A stretch of 64,000 nt of DNA from Parasedimentitalea psychrophila. GTDB taxonomy: Bacteria > Pseudomonadota > Alphaproteobacteria > Rhodobacterales > Rhodobacteraceae. The position numbers were made by a program, and so were the translations under genes. Positions 54,136-62,673 of the stretch are shown here, piece after piece (within the stretch, counting starts at the first letter, position 1; each line of letters begins with the position of its first letter). The stretch is from the NCBI RefSeq assembly GCF_030285785.1, contig NZ_CP127247.1, positions 1,511,501-1,575,500 of the forward strand, given 5' to 3'. The notes under the pieces were generated by a model, which did no database searches, was not told where the DNA came from, and worked only from the letters and a program-made list of their open reading frames with translations.

Positions 54136-54924
54136 TCATTCGATCATGATCAGGGCAAGCGGGGATGCAACAGATCTAGCCATGGGAACAAGCGAACCCA
54201 TGGAAACAGAACCCTGTGCAATTAGCGGTGACGGCGTGTGAAGGCTGGCCAATGGAAGCGGCCCGTCAGAGGAGCGGCGACGGGTGCGACCTGGCAAGGC
54301 GGCCACCGTGGTGGCCGGTGCCAGATCAGCGCGAATTCTGTCGAAGCGTGCGGTGTAACGGTTGGCATAAGTTGGTGTGCGGGAATGATAAGCTCCGGCA
54401 GCCTTGGACCAGTCCCCCATTTCAGCATATAATTTTTTAAGAAACCGGGCAGCATATTGCGCATTGGCAACCGGATCGAACATTTGATCGATCGACTCAA
54501 ATTCTGCGCCATGCCATTTGAAATTTATCTGGAAACAGCCAACGTCAAAACTGCGGGCGCCGCGTTTGAAATGCGAAAAGACGTAGGCGCGCGCCTCATC
54601 TTCGGTTTCAAACCATTTACCGGCGCCTTCCATGTTGACGGTCCAGGGCCAGGGCTGAAGACCCTGTTTACCACCCCGTCCGGTTTCGGTTCGGGTGATC
54701 GTGCGCAGCACATCCAGCGGCACCCCAGAATCCCGCGCGGCACGCTGCGCGGCTGCATCGCACAACGCCGCCACCTGTTTTGCAGACGCCTGGGCACTGC
54801 CCTTCGGGGCCACACCAAACAGCACCGCCAAGCAGACAATTGCGGCAGTGAGTCCCCAGCCTTCAGGGCACAGGCGTCGCACAACGGATTTTTGGCAACA
54901 TAATTCTTTGTTTTTCTTCGGCAT
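54136..54924 (-). CDS. SLT-type lytic transglycosylase in the flagellar cluster
   Basis: This is a 262-residue secreted enzyme with a signal-anchor or long signal peptide (about 22-45). The catalytic Glu is E80 in TITRTETGRGG, and SFDVGCFQINFKWHG, MFDPVANAQYAARFLKKLY, and AGAYHSRTPTYANRY form the SLT domain. It lies 12 bases upstream of flhA and probably opens peptidoglycan for rod passage, a task not covered by the short FlgJ here. The start at 54924 puts the signal sequence first. Confidence 0.85.
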   Translation of the reverse strand: MPKKNKELCCQKSVVRRLCPEGWGLTAAIVCLAVLFGVAPKGSAQASAKQVAALCDAAAQRAARDSGVPLDVLRTITRTETGRGGKQGLQPWPWTVNMEGAGKWFETEDEARAYVFSHFKRGARSFDVGCFQINFKWHGAEFESIDQMFDPVANAQYAARFLKKLYAEMGDWSKAAGAYHSRTPTYANRYTARFDRIRADLAPATTVAALPGRTRRRSSDGPLPLASLHTPSPLIAQGSVSMGSLVPMARSVASPLALIMIE

Positions 54925-55001
54925 TCTGCCAATTCCAGCTCTGGGTTGTCCCGTCCCCAAAGTAGGCTCAGAGGATTTACAAAGCGTTATCGTAAAATGC
55001 A

Positions 55002-55027
55002 AAAGACCGCCCGAATTGGGCGGCCTT
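55002..55027 (-). terminator. Terminator of the motA operon
   Basis: CCGCCC-GAATT-GGGCGG at 55007-55023 is a perfect 6-bp stem, extended by AAAG/CTTT flanks, with TCTTTTGCATTTT following on the minus strand. It lies 53 bases after the stop of the 798-residue gene. Confidence 0.75.
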
Positions 55028-55075
55028 TGCATGTTCGCTCTCCGGGGGTTTCCCCCCTAAAGATCAAATCACCGC

Positions 55076-57472
55076 CTATTCATCGCCGCTTGAAACAGGC
55101 GCAACACCCTGCAGCAAAGCCTCGATTTGGTTGCGGGTCCCAACACTGCTTTCAACCAAAGCGCGGGCATGCGCCAATGGCGTCATGTCCTCAGGTTCCT
55201 GGGCCTGTGCATCCAACTGAGCCGTAACATCCGCAACTCGACTGAATTGCCCCTCATCATCCGATGTGATGGCCTCCAGATTTTCTGAATGCCAAAACCC
55301 CCGCGCTGCGGCGTCGACATCCTGTTCGGCCAGAAAATATTCTCCGGCCCGGCCAAATTCCCCGTTGCGCCACAGGGCCTGGGCCCGAAGTCTATTGGCC
55401 TCGGGGCCATCAAGCCCCATCAATTCAACCAAAGCCCGATGCGGCAGGTCCAGACCCAACGCAGCCTCGGCCATCATCAACCGGCGCGAGTCATCCTTTG
55501 GCTCCAGCGCCATTTTCATCAGCATGGATTGAGCCTGCTGCGCAAATCCCAGATCCAACAAACGCCGTGTCATCATATCCGCCACCGGGACTGCCTCTGC
55601 TGCAGTTGCCTCCTCGGTGAAAATGAGGGCGTATTGCAAAAAAGTGACGTCATCTGCCCGTTCGGTCAACAGGGTCAGGACCGGCTCAACTGCAGCGGCA
55701 TGTGCCATCGGCCCATCGCGTTCGGCCAACGCCCCAAGCGCCACAAAAGCCTCGGTAAAACTGTCGGTCAAAGACAGCGCCACGACCTCAGCCAGACGAA
55801 GTTCCGCCCCCAGATCACTGTCGCGTATCTCCAACTCGTAAGAGGCAACCAATTCTGGCAGATCCGGAGACAGAGCCTTACGCTCTTTATAACTTAGCAA
55901 AATCAGATCAATCAGCGCCTTCGGTGCGTTTTCGGTGCGTTCCGCCAGTTCTTCTTTCAGCTCTTCGACCACAGTTTCGGTGTCCCCGACCATGTCGGCG
56001 ATGGCCGCCTGGGCCAAATTGATATCTGGCACGCCTTCGACTCCGGTTCGGTCAACAGAGCGCAAAGCGGCCGCAGCCATATGTTGGTCGCCAGCTTCTG
56101 CAAACAATTTGCTGATTTTGGGTCCGAGATGGACGCGCAGATGCACCGGCATACGGGACAGTGTCTGCTGAATCGCCTCAGCATTTGCATTATTTTTCAA
56201 TTCCCCATCGGCAAGGGCAGCCCAAAGGGCCGCATCGCCATCACATGCCTGTTGCCCCGCAAAAGGATGAGTGATCGGCAAGGGATCCCCATCCATCAGC
56301 ATGGCCATTGCTGACAATTTGTCCAAACGGGTGTCGTCGGACGGCAACATATCCAGCATGGTGCGGGCCTCTACCCCAAAACCAAAATAGAGATATGTTT
56401 TGGCCAGGGCTAAAACTTCATCCAAATCAACGCGATCAAATTCTTTGAACAATGCCGAACGACGGGGGCTAATCTGATCTGCAAAAGACGATTCGCCCCC
56501 CCAGTTGTAGACCGCCAGATCCCTGGACCGGATACAGTGGTTCGGCGAGGTTGAGCTCTGTGTCTGCTGCAACATAAGCCCCATTTCCCGATCCACAGCT
56601 GTGGTCACAACCAAATGGTCCAACGGGCTCATCGGGCGGTCTGGAGTGTCAAGCGGCGCCACGCTAACCGGCGCATTGCCGTCATCGACTTCGGTCAGGA
56701 CCAGATTTAGCAAACCCTGGTTGGTTGCCCGCCCAATTTGCTGCAACAGACGCCGCTCAGAGGCATTGACCATTGCGGCCCGCGCTGTTTCATCCATGTC
56801 CAACAGTAAATCCACCGTTGGCAGTGTCATTTCTGGCGGATCTTGGACTTCCGTCTGATGTAAATTGGCAAGTGGCCCAGGCAAAACAACTGCAACCTCG
56901 GCGTCTGGCTCGGGCTCTTGCGCCTGCTGAGGAAGAACCCTCTGCAGCCCATGCGCTCCTGACGCCGCACGCCCGGCAAACGCAGCAGTCAAATCCAAAC
57001 CCATTCGGGCTTGTTGGACTGGCTCTGGCGACAGGTTGAACCGATAGCCAGCTCCCCCCTGAAAGAGTCCCAGCGGCAAGGCACCGCTGAATGTCGGATA
57101 AGGTTTCTCGGCCTTGCCATCCCGAATATCGATGACAAGATAGCCATTTTTCTGCACATAGGATTGTATTTCGCAGTCACATCCAAGTTGCATCCGAAGG
57201 GGAGTACCCGCGCCGTTCTGTTGCAAGGATTGCAACCGGGTGCGAGGAATACGACTAAAGACATGAGATGTATCAATAATTGCCGCAGGGCTGTCGATGT
57301 TCAAAACCGCTGATTTCCCTGTCTGGGTCAGCGCCCAATTGGCATTGTCGGGCAGGCGCATAACCAGACGGGAGAACCCGTCATGTTCACCCGAACGGGC
57401 GATAATGGTCTCGGCCTGGGCCGGAACGGCCACCAAAAGCAAGGCCATTAATGCGACTGCCTGACGGATCAT
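55076..57472 (-). CDS. Large secreted repeat protein with N-terminal AMIN-like domain
   Basis: This is a 798-residue protein with a signal peptide (1-20, ending AQA). Residues 25-115 form a beta-rich, AMIN-like domain (IIARSGEHDGFSRLVMRLPD and GYLVIDIRDGKAE). From about 350 the protein is a run of TPR-like alpha-hairpins rich in Ala, Leu and Glu (LADGELKNNANAEAIQQTLSRM). No enzyme motif is seen. Its start overlaps motA by ATGA, so it is co-translated with the stator gene. A possible counterpart of rhizobial periplasmic MotC is discussed under findings. Confidence 0.8.
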   Translation of the reverse strand: MIRQAVALMALLLVAVPAQAETIIARSGEHDGFSRLVMRLPDNANWALTQTGKSAVLNIDSPAAIIDTSHVFSRIPRTRLQSLQQNGAGTPLRMQLGCDCEIQSYVQKNGYLVIDIRDGKAEKPYPTFSGALPLGLFQGGAGYRFNLSPEPVQQARMGLDLTAAFAGRAASGAHGLQRVLPQQAQEPEPDAEVAVVLPGPLANLHQTEVQDPPEMTLPTVDLLLDMDETARAAMVNASERRLLQQIGRATNQGLLNLVLTEVDDGNAPVSVAPLDTPDRPMSPLDHLVVTTAVDREMGLMLQQTQSSTSPNHCIRSRDLAVYNWGGESSFADQISPRRSALFKEFDRVDLDEVLALAKTYLYFGFGVEARTMLDMLPSDDTRLDKLSAMAMLMDGDPLPITHPFAGQQACDGDAALWAALADGELKNNANAEAIQQTLSRMPVHLRVHLGPKISKLFAEAGDQHMAAAALRSVDRTGVEGVPDINLAQAAIADMVGDTETVVEELKEELAERTENAPKALIDLILLSYKERKALSPDLPELVASYELEIRDSDLGAELRLAEVVALSLTDSFTEAFVALGALAERDGPMAHAAAVEPVLTLLTERADDVTFLQYALIFTEEATAAEAVPVADMMTRRLLDLGFAQQAQSMLMKMALEPKDDSRRLMMAEAALGLDLPHRALVELMGLDGPEANRLRAQALWRNGEFGRAGEYFLAEQDVDAAARGFWHSENLEAITSDDEGQFSRVADVTAQLDAQAQEPEDMTPLAHARALVESSVGTRNQIEALLQGVAPVSSGDE

Positions 57473-58338
57473 GCGGCTTCCTGTTTCACAGATTTCAGGG
57501 CTTCTTCCAATTCAGAAAACCCAGGGCGGATATGCGACGGAGTATTTTGACGTCCGACTTCAATGCAGATTGCAGCAGCGTGATTGTGCAGATTGGCGAC
57601 CAGGACTTCTCGGATCAGCTGGTGAAAATGCGCGTCTTCCTCGGTCACTGTTTTCACCTTGGCGGCAAATGGGCCAACAAGACCATAAGCCAAGAACACC
57701 CCAAGGAATGTGCCAACAAGCGCGCCGCCGATCATTTTACCCAGAATTTCTGGGGGCTGATCGATAGACGCCATCGTCTTGATAATACCAAGTACAGCCG
57801 CAACGATGCCCAGCGCCGGCAGACCATCAGCAAGAGTCTGCAATGCATGACTGGAATGCAGCGCGTGGTGATGGTTGGCTTCAATCCGCTTTTCCAGAAC
57901 CTCTTCGACCTGATGCGGGTCGTCATAGTTCATCGACGCCGAACGCATGGTGTCACAAATCAAGTTCACAGCTTCCCGATCGGCCAGAATCCTGGGATAT
58001 TTTCCAAACACTGACGAATTTTCCGGGTCTTCAATATGCTGCTCCACCTCAACCGGGTTGGCACGCGCGATCCGAATCAATGCAAACATCAGGCAAAGCA
58101 AATCCCGATAGTCTTCCGGTTTCCACTTGGGACCTTTGAACACTTTCCCCAGGTCTTTCACGGTGTGCTTGATACCCGCCATATCATTACTGATCATAAA
58201 GGAGCCCACTCCGGCACCGCCGATCATCATCATTTCAAAGGGCGCGGCCTTTAAAATAATTCCCATCTTGCCACCGGCGGCCAAATAACCGCCAAAAACC
58301 ATGACAAAGATAACTATAATACCAAGAATGCCGATCAT
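57469..58338 (-). CDS. motA: Flagellar motor stator protein MotA
   Basis: This is a 289-residue stator protein with four helices (1-30, 33-52, 170-190, 205-225). PAILADREAVNLICDTMRSA and the DGLPALGIVAAVLGIIKTMAS helix match MotA, and the cytoplasmic loop is normal in length. MotA forms the proton channel with MotB, whose gene is not in the window. It is overlapped by the 798-residue gene. Confidence 0.96.
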   Translation of the reverse strand: MIGILGIIVIFVMVFGGYLAAGGKMGIILKAAPFEMMMIGGAGVGSFMISNDMAGIKHTVKDLGKVFKGPKWKPEDYRDLLCLMFALIRIARANPVEVEQHIEDPENSSVFGKYPRILADREAVNLICDTMRSASMNYDDPHQVEEVLEKRIEANHHHALHSSHALQTLADGLPALGIVAAVLGIIKTMASIDQPPEILGKMIGGALVGTFLGVFLAYGLVGPFAAKVKTVTEEDAHFHQLIREVLVANLHNHAAAICIEVGRQNTPSHIRPGFSELEEALKSVKQEAA

Positions 58339-58367
58339 AAGGGGTCTCCGAATTTCGTTATTTTTTA

Positions 58368-58405
58368 GAAGCTTAGGTGAGTCTGATTAAAATTCCCTAA
58401 GCTTC
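58368..58405. terminator. Hairpin between the MotE-like gene and motA
   Basis: A perfect 10-bp stem (GAAGCTTAGG with its complement) and 18-base AT-rich loop lie between two minus-strand genes. It is followed on the minus strand by an A-rich run, not a T-run, so it may be an mRNA processing or partial termination site. Confidence 0.55.
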
Positions 58406-58415
58406 GAAACAGAAA

Positions 58416-59027
58416 TCACTCCTTTGGCACCGAACTATTGCGCCCTGCCAGAACGACACTGATTGTATAGGCCGCCTGGGGGCTGAGACCCGCCATGATC
58501 CCGGCTGCGGCCTCCGGTTTCATCCGCGCCAGAAAACCCGCAGCAAAATCAGGATCCATTTCCTCGAACAACGGAGCTGATTCCTTTGCCTTCATCTGCT
58601 CATAAACAGCCGTCAGGCGGGTCAGATCCGCTTCGGTTGCGCCATCTGCCAAAGATAGCGTGGCTTCCAGCTTGACCTCGGCCGCTTCAAGTGCAGCCAA
58701 TTTCTGAGTGATGGCCTGATTCGCAATCTCCATCGCTTTCATCCGATCTTCGACCTCGGCCTCCCGTGCGGCCAGGTTTTTTTCGCGTTGCTGAAACGCC
58801 GCAAGCATGTGCTGCAGCTCAGCCGACGATGGCACTGAGACAGCTTGCTTTGCAACATCACCGCTATTGGTTTCCGCATCTGGCAGACTGGCCACTTCCC
58901 GGGCGATTGCCGGCCCGGCTTCGAAACCAAGACGCAGGGCGGCGGAGCCCAGCAACAACACCGACAACATGAACAACGTGCCGACGCGAGTCCGACGTGG
59001 GCGCTTGGATTTAAGTTGTTTGCTCAT
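58416..59027 (-). CDS. MotE-like motility protein
   Basis: This is a 203-residue protein with a membrane helix at about 17-35, a coiled coil (about 70-130) and a C-terminal MgtE-N-like helical domain (LFEEMDPDFAAGFLARMKPEAAAGIMAGL at about 153-181). This is the pattern of rhizobial MotE, a periplasmic chaperone for MotC. The ATG overlaps the TGA of the upstream gene. Placed next to motA and a secreted 798-residue protein. Confidence 0.75.
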   Translation of the reverse strand: MSKQLKSKRPRRTRVGTLFMLSVLLLGSAALRLGFEAGPAIAREVASLPDAETNSGDVAKQAVSVPSSAELQHMLAAFQQREKNLAAREAEVEDRMKAMEIANQAITQKLAALEAAEVKLEATLSLADGATEADLTRLTAVYEQMKAKESAPLFEEMDPDFAAGFLARMKPEAAAGIMAGLSPQAAYTISVVLAGRNSSVPKE

Positions 59028-59473
59028 CAGGCAACCCGGCTTTGATTGCGGTTATGGCGGACAAACATCAGGCCCGAGGATGGTTTTTCAGGCTCATCCA
59101 AAGATTTCCTGTCTGATTTGGGCGCCGCATTCAGAGCTTCCGCCAAGGCATCGCTTTCTTCGTTGGCACGTCGTCGTCTCGGTGCCTCTGCGGGCAGATC
59201 ATGCATCGAGGCCATCATCAGTTCCAACCGCTGAGCAACTGTTTCAGCACGCCCGGTCAGGCTTTCCAGAGATTTGGTGGAGCCGTCCGACATCGCGCGG
59301 GCCGCCACCAGAGATTTGTTGAGATCATCAACCTGCGATGACAGCACAGCAACCGCACCTCCAACGCCCTGTTCTAGGTCGTTAAACCGATTCAGCCGCC
59401 GTGCCAGCACGAAGCAATAAAATCCAGCCCCAAGGGCGCCTGCAACAAGCAGGATATCCGCAATCATTTCCAT
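59027..59473 (-). CDS. Membrane-anchored coiled-coil protein (148 aa)
   Basis: This protein has an N-terminal membrane helix (4-22), then a coiled coil (about 30-90, with LSSQVDDLNKSLVAARAM and a LTGRAETVAQRLELMM repeat), and a charged, disordered C-terminal tail. No known domain was recognised. It overlaps the MotE-like gene by one base and follows fliL by nine, so it belongs to the motility operon. Confidence 0.7.
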   Translation of the reverse strand: MEMIADILLVAGALGAGFYCFVLARRLNRFNDLEQGVGGAVAVLSSQVDDLNKSLVAARAMSDGSTKSLESLTGRAETVAQRLELMMASMHDLPAEAPRRRRANEESDALAEALNAAPKSDRKSLDEPEKPSSGLMFVRHNRNQSRVA

Positions 59474-59482
59474 CCTGATCTC

Positions 59483-60004
59483 CTAGTTTAAAACAAAATC
59501 CATGATCAACAGATCTCGAACACGCCCCTGGCCGGTGGCAATGTTGATCCGTCGCAGCATCTGCGCCCGCAGTTTTGGGAGCGCCATCGGATCCACAAGA
59601 TCCGAAACTTCCAAAGCTCTGAGGTAGCTGTTCAGTACATCGACAACACGCGGCAGTATTCTTTCGACTTCGACCTGGTGGACCACATCGACCTCAAGCT
59701 GCGCGCGGAACCGCAAATGTTTCAAACCGCCTGCCTTACGCAGAGTTATCACAAGGGGGTCCATTTCAATGAAAGCAAGGTTGGCGATGTCTGCCGCCGT
59801 TTCATGACTGTCGACACCTGTCGGCACGGCATGAACCGCTGGCGCCACATCCGGTGCCGCGGGCTTTCCAAATGGAAGCAGGCCGGCCTGGACAGCATAA
59901 AACCCGCCTCCGCCGCCCACAATCGCCAGCACTAACCCTATGATCAGTGGCATTTTGCTCGGCTTCGCCGGCGTATCTTCTACGTTCGCTACAGCGTCTG
60001 TCAT
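59483..60004 (-). CDS. fliL: Flagellar basal-body protein FliL
   Basis: This is a 173-residue protein with a short cytoplasmic start, a Gly-rich membrane helix (about 19-39, IIGLVLAIVGGGGGFYAVQAG) and a periplasmic domain with DPLVITLRKAGGLKHLRFRAQLEVD and ILPRVVDVLNSYLRALEVSDL. FliL supports motor torque and stator function. The start at 60004 follows AGGAA. It is divergent from fliF. Confidence 0.92.
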   Translation of the reverse strand: MTDAVANVEDTPAKPSKMPLIIGLVLAIVGGGGGFYAVQAGLLPFGKPAAPDVAPAVHAVPTGVDSHETAADIANLAFIEMDPLVITLRKAGGLKHLRFRAQLEVDVVHQVEVERILPRVVDVLNSYLRALEVSDLVDPMALPKLRAQMLRRINIATGQGRVRDLLIMDFVLN

Positions 60005-60050
60005 GGCTATTCCTAAAACGTCGTACAAACACTTCATAACCTGCGAGGGA

Positions 60051-60065
60051 CTAACCGAATGTTAA
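60051..60065. promoter_or_regulatory. Candidate CtrA box (CTAA-N7-TTAA)
   Basis: CTAACCGAATGTTAA is one change from TTAA-N7-TTAA in the divergent fliL/fliF promoter region, about 50 bases from either start. Confidence 0.55.
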
Positions 60066-60123
60066 GGCCAATCCGTCAAAACACTTGCAAGCCGATCAGA
60101 ATGTCGGTTCGACGGAGGTTAAG

Positions 60124-61788
60124 GTGCAGCAGATCAAGAATGTCTGGGCAGGTTTGGATACGCGCAAGCGTCTGATCATCGTGGGTTCCACGGTCATCAT
60201 GATTCTCAGCGTGCTTGCAATGTCCCGTGTGGCGAATACGCCCACAATGAAACTACTCTATGCCGGGCTGGACAGCGCCTCGGCAGGTCAGGTGGTACAA
60301 TCGCTGGAACAGCGCGGTACCGAATACCAAGTGCGGGGCGGGTCAATTTATGTCCCGGTTGAACAACGCGACGAAATGCGGATGACGCTGGCAAGTGAGG
60401 GACTGCCGGCCAATGGCAGCCGCGGCTATGAGCTGCTTGATTCGCTCAGTGGTTTTGGCACAACGTCGCAAATGTTCGATGCCGCCTATTGGCGGGCAAA
60501 AGAAGGTGAGCTGGCCCGCACGGTTGTTGCCAGTCCGCATATTTCCCAAGCCCGGGTTCATATCGCCAACACCGGGTCGAATCCCTTTCAGCGCAGCGTT
60601 GAACCGACGGCTTCAGTATCGCTGGTGCCTTTAGGCTCGCCTATTACACCAGCTCAGGCCAACGCCGTTCGCTTTCTTATTGCATCCGCAGTGACCGGTC
60701 TCGCGGTCGAAAATGTTGCAGTGATCGATGCCAATGGCGCATTGATCAGCTCTCCGGAAGCAACAGCGGCCGCAGGCGTGGGCAATGATGACCGTTCAAA
60801 ATCGATTCGCGACCGGGTTGTTCGCCTGGTCGAGGCGCGCGTGGGCCAAGGCAACGCAGTGGTCGAGGTCAGTGTCGACATTGTCACCGAAACCGAAACT
60901 GTCCGCGAAAAACGCATTGACCCGGAAAGCCGGGTCGCCATTAGCACTGACGTAGAAGAGCGGGCCGACTCCTCCAGCAACCAATCCGGTCAGGTCACCG
61001 TGGCCTCAAATATCCCGGATGGCGATGGCGCCGCGGGTGACGGCTCCAAAGCCAATACCACCTCAACCCGTGAACGCGTCAACTACGAGATTTCAGAAAC
61101 CGAGATGCACATCACCCGCGGTCCCGGCGCCATCAAGCGCCTTACCATTGCGGTGCTGGTCAACGGATTGTCGGAAACCAACGAATCAGGTGTCAGTGAA
61201 TTCACCCCACGGTCCGAGGAAGAAATGTCAGCCATGCGGGAACTGATCGCGGCGGCGGTGGGTTTTGATGCCGAACGTGGGGATGTCATCACCCTGAAGT
61301 CGATGGAATTGCCCTCAATCGAGCCGCAGGGCACCATCGTGTCCAACTCCATCATGGATAACGTCTTTATCGATGCAATGGCGCTGATCCAGATCGCCGC
61401 TCTGGCAATTGTCAGCCTGATTCTCGGTCTGTTCGTGGTCCGGCCAATCCTGGCCAACAAGGCGCCTCAGCCTGCCATTGAGGGTCCCGATCTGATGTCA
61501 GATCTACCCCAGTTGGGATCGGGTGATTTCATGAGCAACCCCAATATGGGCGTGGGCATGGAAATGGCCCCTTTGACTGGCGAAATCGACGATGGCTTTG
61601 GCTCCATGGGCGGCATTGGAGACATGGGTGGAATGGGCGGTATCGGCGACGGCATGGGCGGGCTTCCCGCTCTGGGCGGCGGCACCCAGGATCCCGTCGA
61701 CCGGCTGCGTGCAATGATTGGAGACCGCCAGGAAGAAACGGTCGAAATTCTGCGCGGCTGGCTTGAAGAGAGCGAGGAGAAAGCCTGA
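60124..61788 (+). CDS. fliF: Flagellar MS-ring protein FliF
   Basis: This is a 554-residue protein using the GTG at 60124, which has a perfect GGAGG five bases upstream. An earlier TTG would add 13 residues without a ribosome site. It has a first helix at about 17-37 and YALLYAGLDSASAGQVVQSLE-type rings following. DNPFQRSVEP and FSRDRVVRLVEARVGQGNAVVEVSVD-type blocks (in part) match the family. The second helix is at about 420-440. After it comes a Gly/Met-rich stretch of about 28 residues, then the FliG-binding C-terminal tail DRQEETVEILRGWLEESEE. Confidence 0.94.
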   Translation: MQQIKNVWAGLDTRKRLIIVGSTVIMILSVLAMSRVANTPTMKLLYAGLDSASAGQVVQSLEQRGTEYQVRGGSIYVPVEQRDEMRMTLASEGLPANGSRGYELLDSLSGFGTTSQMFDAAYWRAKEGELARTVVASPHISQARVHIANTGSNPFQRSVEPTASVSLVPLGSPITPAQANAVRFLIASAVTGLAVENVAVIDANGALISSPEATAAAGVGNDDRSKSIRDRVVRLVEARVGQGNAVVEVSVDIVTETETVREKRIDPESRVAISTDVEERADSSSNQSGQVTVASNIPDGDGAAGDGSKANTTSTRERVNYEISETEMHITRGPGAIKRLTIAVLVNGLSETNESGVSEFTPRSEEEMSAMRELIAAAVGFDAERGDVITLKSMELPSIEPQGTIVSNSIMDNVFIDAMALIQIAALAIVSLILGLFVVRPILANKAPQPAIEGPDLMSDLPQLGSGDFMSNPNMGVGMEMAPLTGEIDDGFGSMGGIGDMGGMGGIGDGMGGLPALGGGTQDPVDRLRAMIGDRQEETVEILRGWLEESEEKA

Positions 61789-62384
61789 TGACTATTGCTC
61801 ACCTATTAGAAGATTTTGGCAATGCAGGGAAAGTTGAACCCGTAGCCATGGTTTCCGATGAGCTGCTTGAAGAGCAGAAACTGGTTTCATTTGAAAACGG
61901 ATATACCGCTGGATGGGACGATTCTGTTGGCGCCCATGAGCGCGAAACAAGCAAGATTTCCGCCACCCTGGCGAACTCGCTCGAAGATATGAGTTTTACC
62001 TTTCACGAGGCGCAAAATCAGCTGATCGAATCGCTCGACCCAATGTTCAAGGTGTTGACCAGCGCCATCTTGCCAGACGCCATGGCCGCCAGTTTTGGCC
62101 ACCACATCGTCGAGCAACTGACCGATATGGCGAAGGGGCAGACGCATCAACCACTGGTGATCACGGTGGCGGCAGGTGAAGCCGGCGGTGTTCGATCCGC
62201 TCTCACTCAAAGCTTTTCTGTCGATATCAAAGTCCGTGAGGACGCCAGTTTTTCCCCGGGTCAAGCCTATCTGCGTGTTGGCGACCTAGAACGTGAAATC
62301 AACAGTGGGGCATTGCTCGACTCAATCCGCGAGTCGGTTGATGCCTTCTCCTTCCAAGTCAAAGAGGACGCCAAATATGGATGA
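61788..62384 (+). CDS. fliH: FliH-like flagellar assembly protein
   Basis: This is a 198-residue acidic, mostly helical protein that regulates the export ATPase FliI. The N-terminal part is acidic, with a helical middle (SATLANSLEDMSFTFHEAQNQL) and a C-terminal V-type-ATPase-E-like domain (ADASFSPGQAYLRVGDLERE-type strand). Conservation is low, so the name rests on position after fliF and before fliN. Its ATG overlaps the fliF TGA by one base. Confidence 0.75.
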   Translation: MTIAHLLEDFGNAGKVEPVAMVSDELLEEQKLVSFENGYTAGWDDSVGAHERETSKISATLANSLEDMSFTFHEAQNQLIESLDPMFKVLTSAILPDAMAASFGHHIVEQLTDMAKGQTHQPLVITVAAGEAGGVRSALTQSFSVDIKVREDASFSPGQAYLRVGDLEREINSGALLDSIRESVDAFSFQVKEDAKYG

Positions 62385-62673
62385 TAACACCGATCTCAAG
62401 AAGAAAACTGCTGATTCCGGCAACCCGTTTAATTCGGTTCCAGTCGAAGTCGTGGTGTCTGTTGGCAAGGCCCGCCCACTGATTCGTGATCTGGTTAATC
62501 TCGGCGAAAACGCCGTCCTGACACTGGACAAACGGGTCGAAGATCCCGTCGATCTTTATGTTGGCGACCGCTTGGTTGCCCGTGGTCAGCTGGAAGAATT
62601 GGAAGGCGATCAGGCAGGACAACTGGCCGTGCGATTGACCGAAATTGCAGATCTACAAAGTGGGCTGGGATGA
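62377..62673 (+). CDS. fliN: Flagellar motor switch protein FliN
   Basis: This is a 98-residue switch protein. VPVEVVVSVGKARPLIRDLVNLGENAVLTLDKRVEDPVDLYVGDRLVARG (in part) is the SpoA domain of the C ring. It overlaps fliH by eight bases and fliP by four. FliM is not in the window. Confidence 0.93.
   Translation: MDDNTDLKKKTADSGNPFNSVPVEVVVSVGKARPLIRDLVNLGENAVLTLDKRVEDPVDLYVGDRLVARGQLEELEGDQAGQLAVRLTEIADLQSGLG

Noticed and set aside
54925-55001. A fourth CtrA box ahead of the transglycosylase-flhA operon
   Set aside because: The best fit (ATAA-N7-TAAA on the minus strand) has two mismatches and is too weak to list with the other three.
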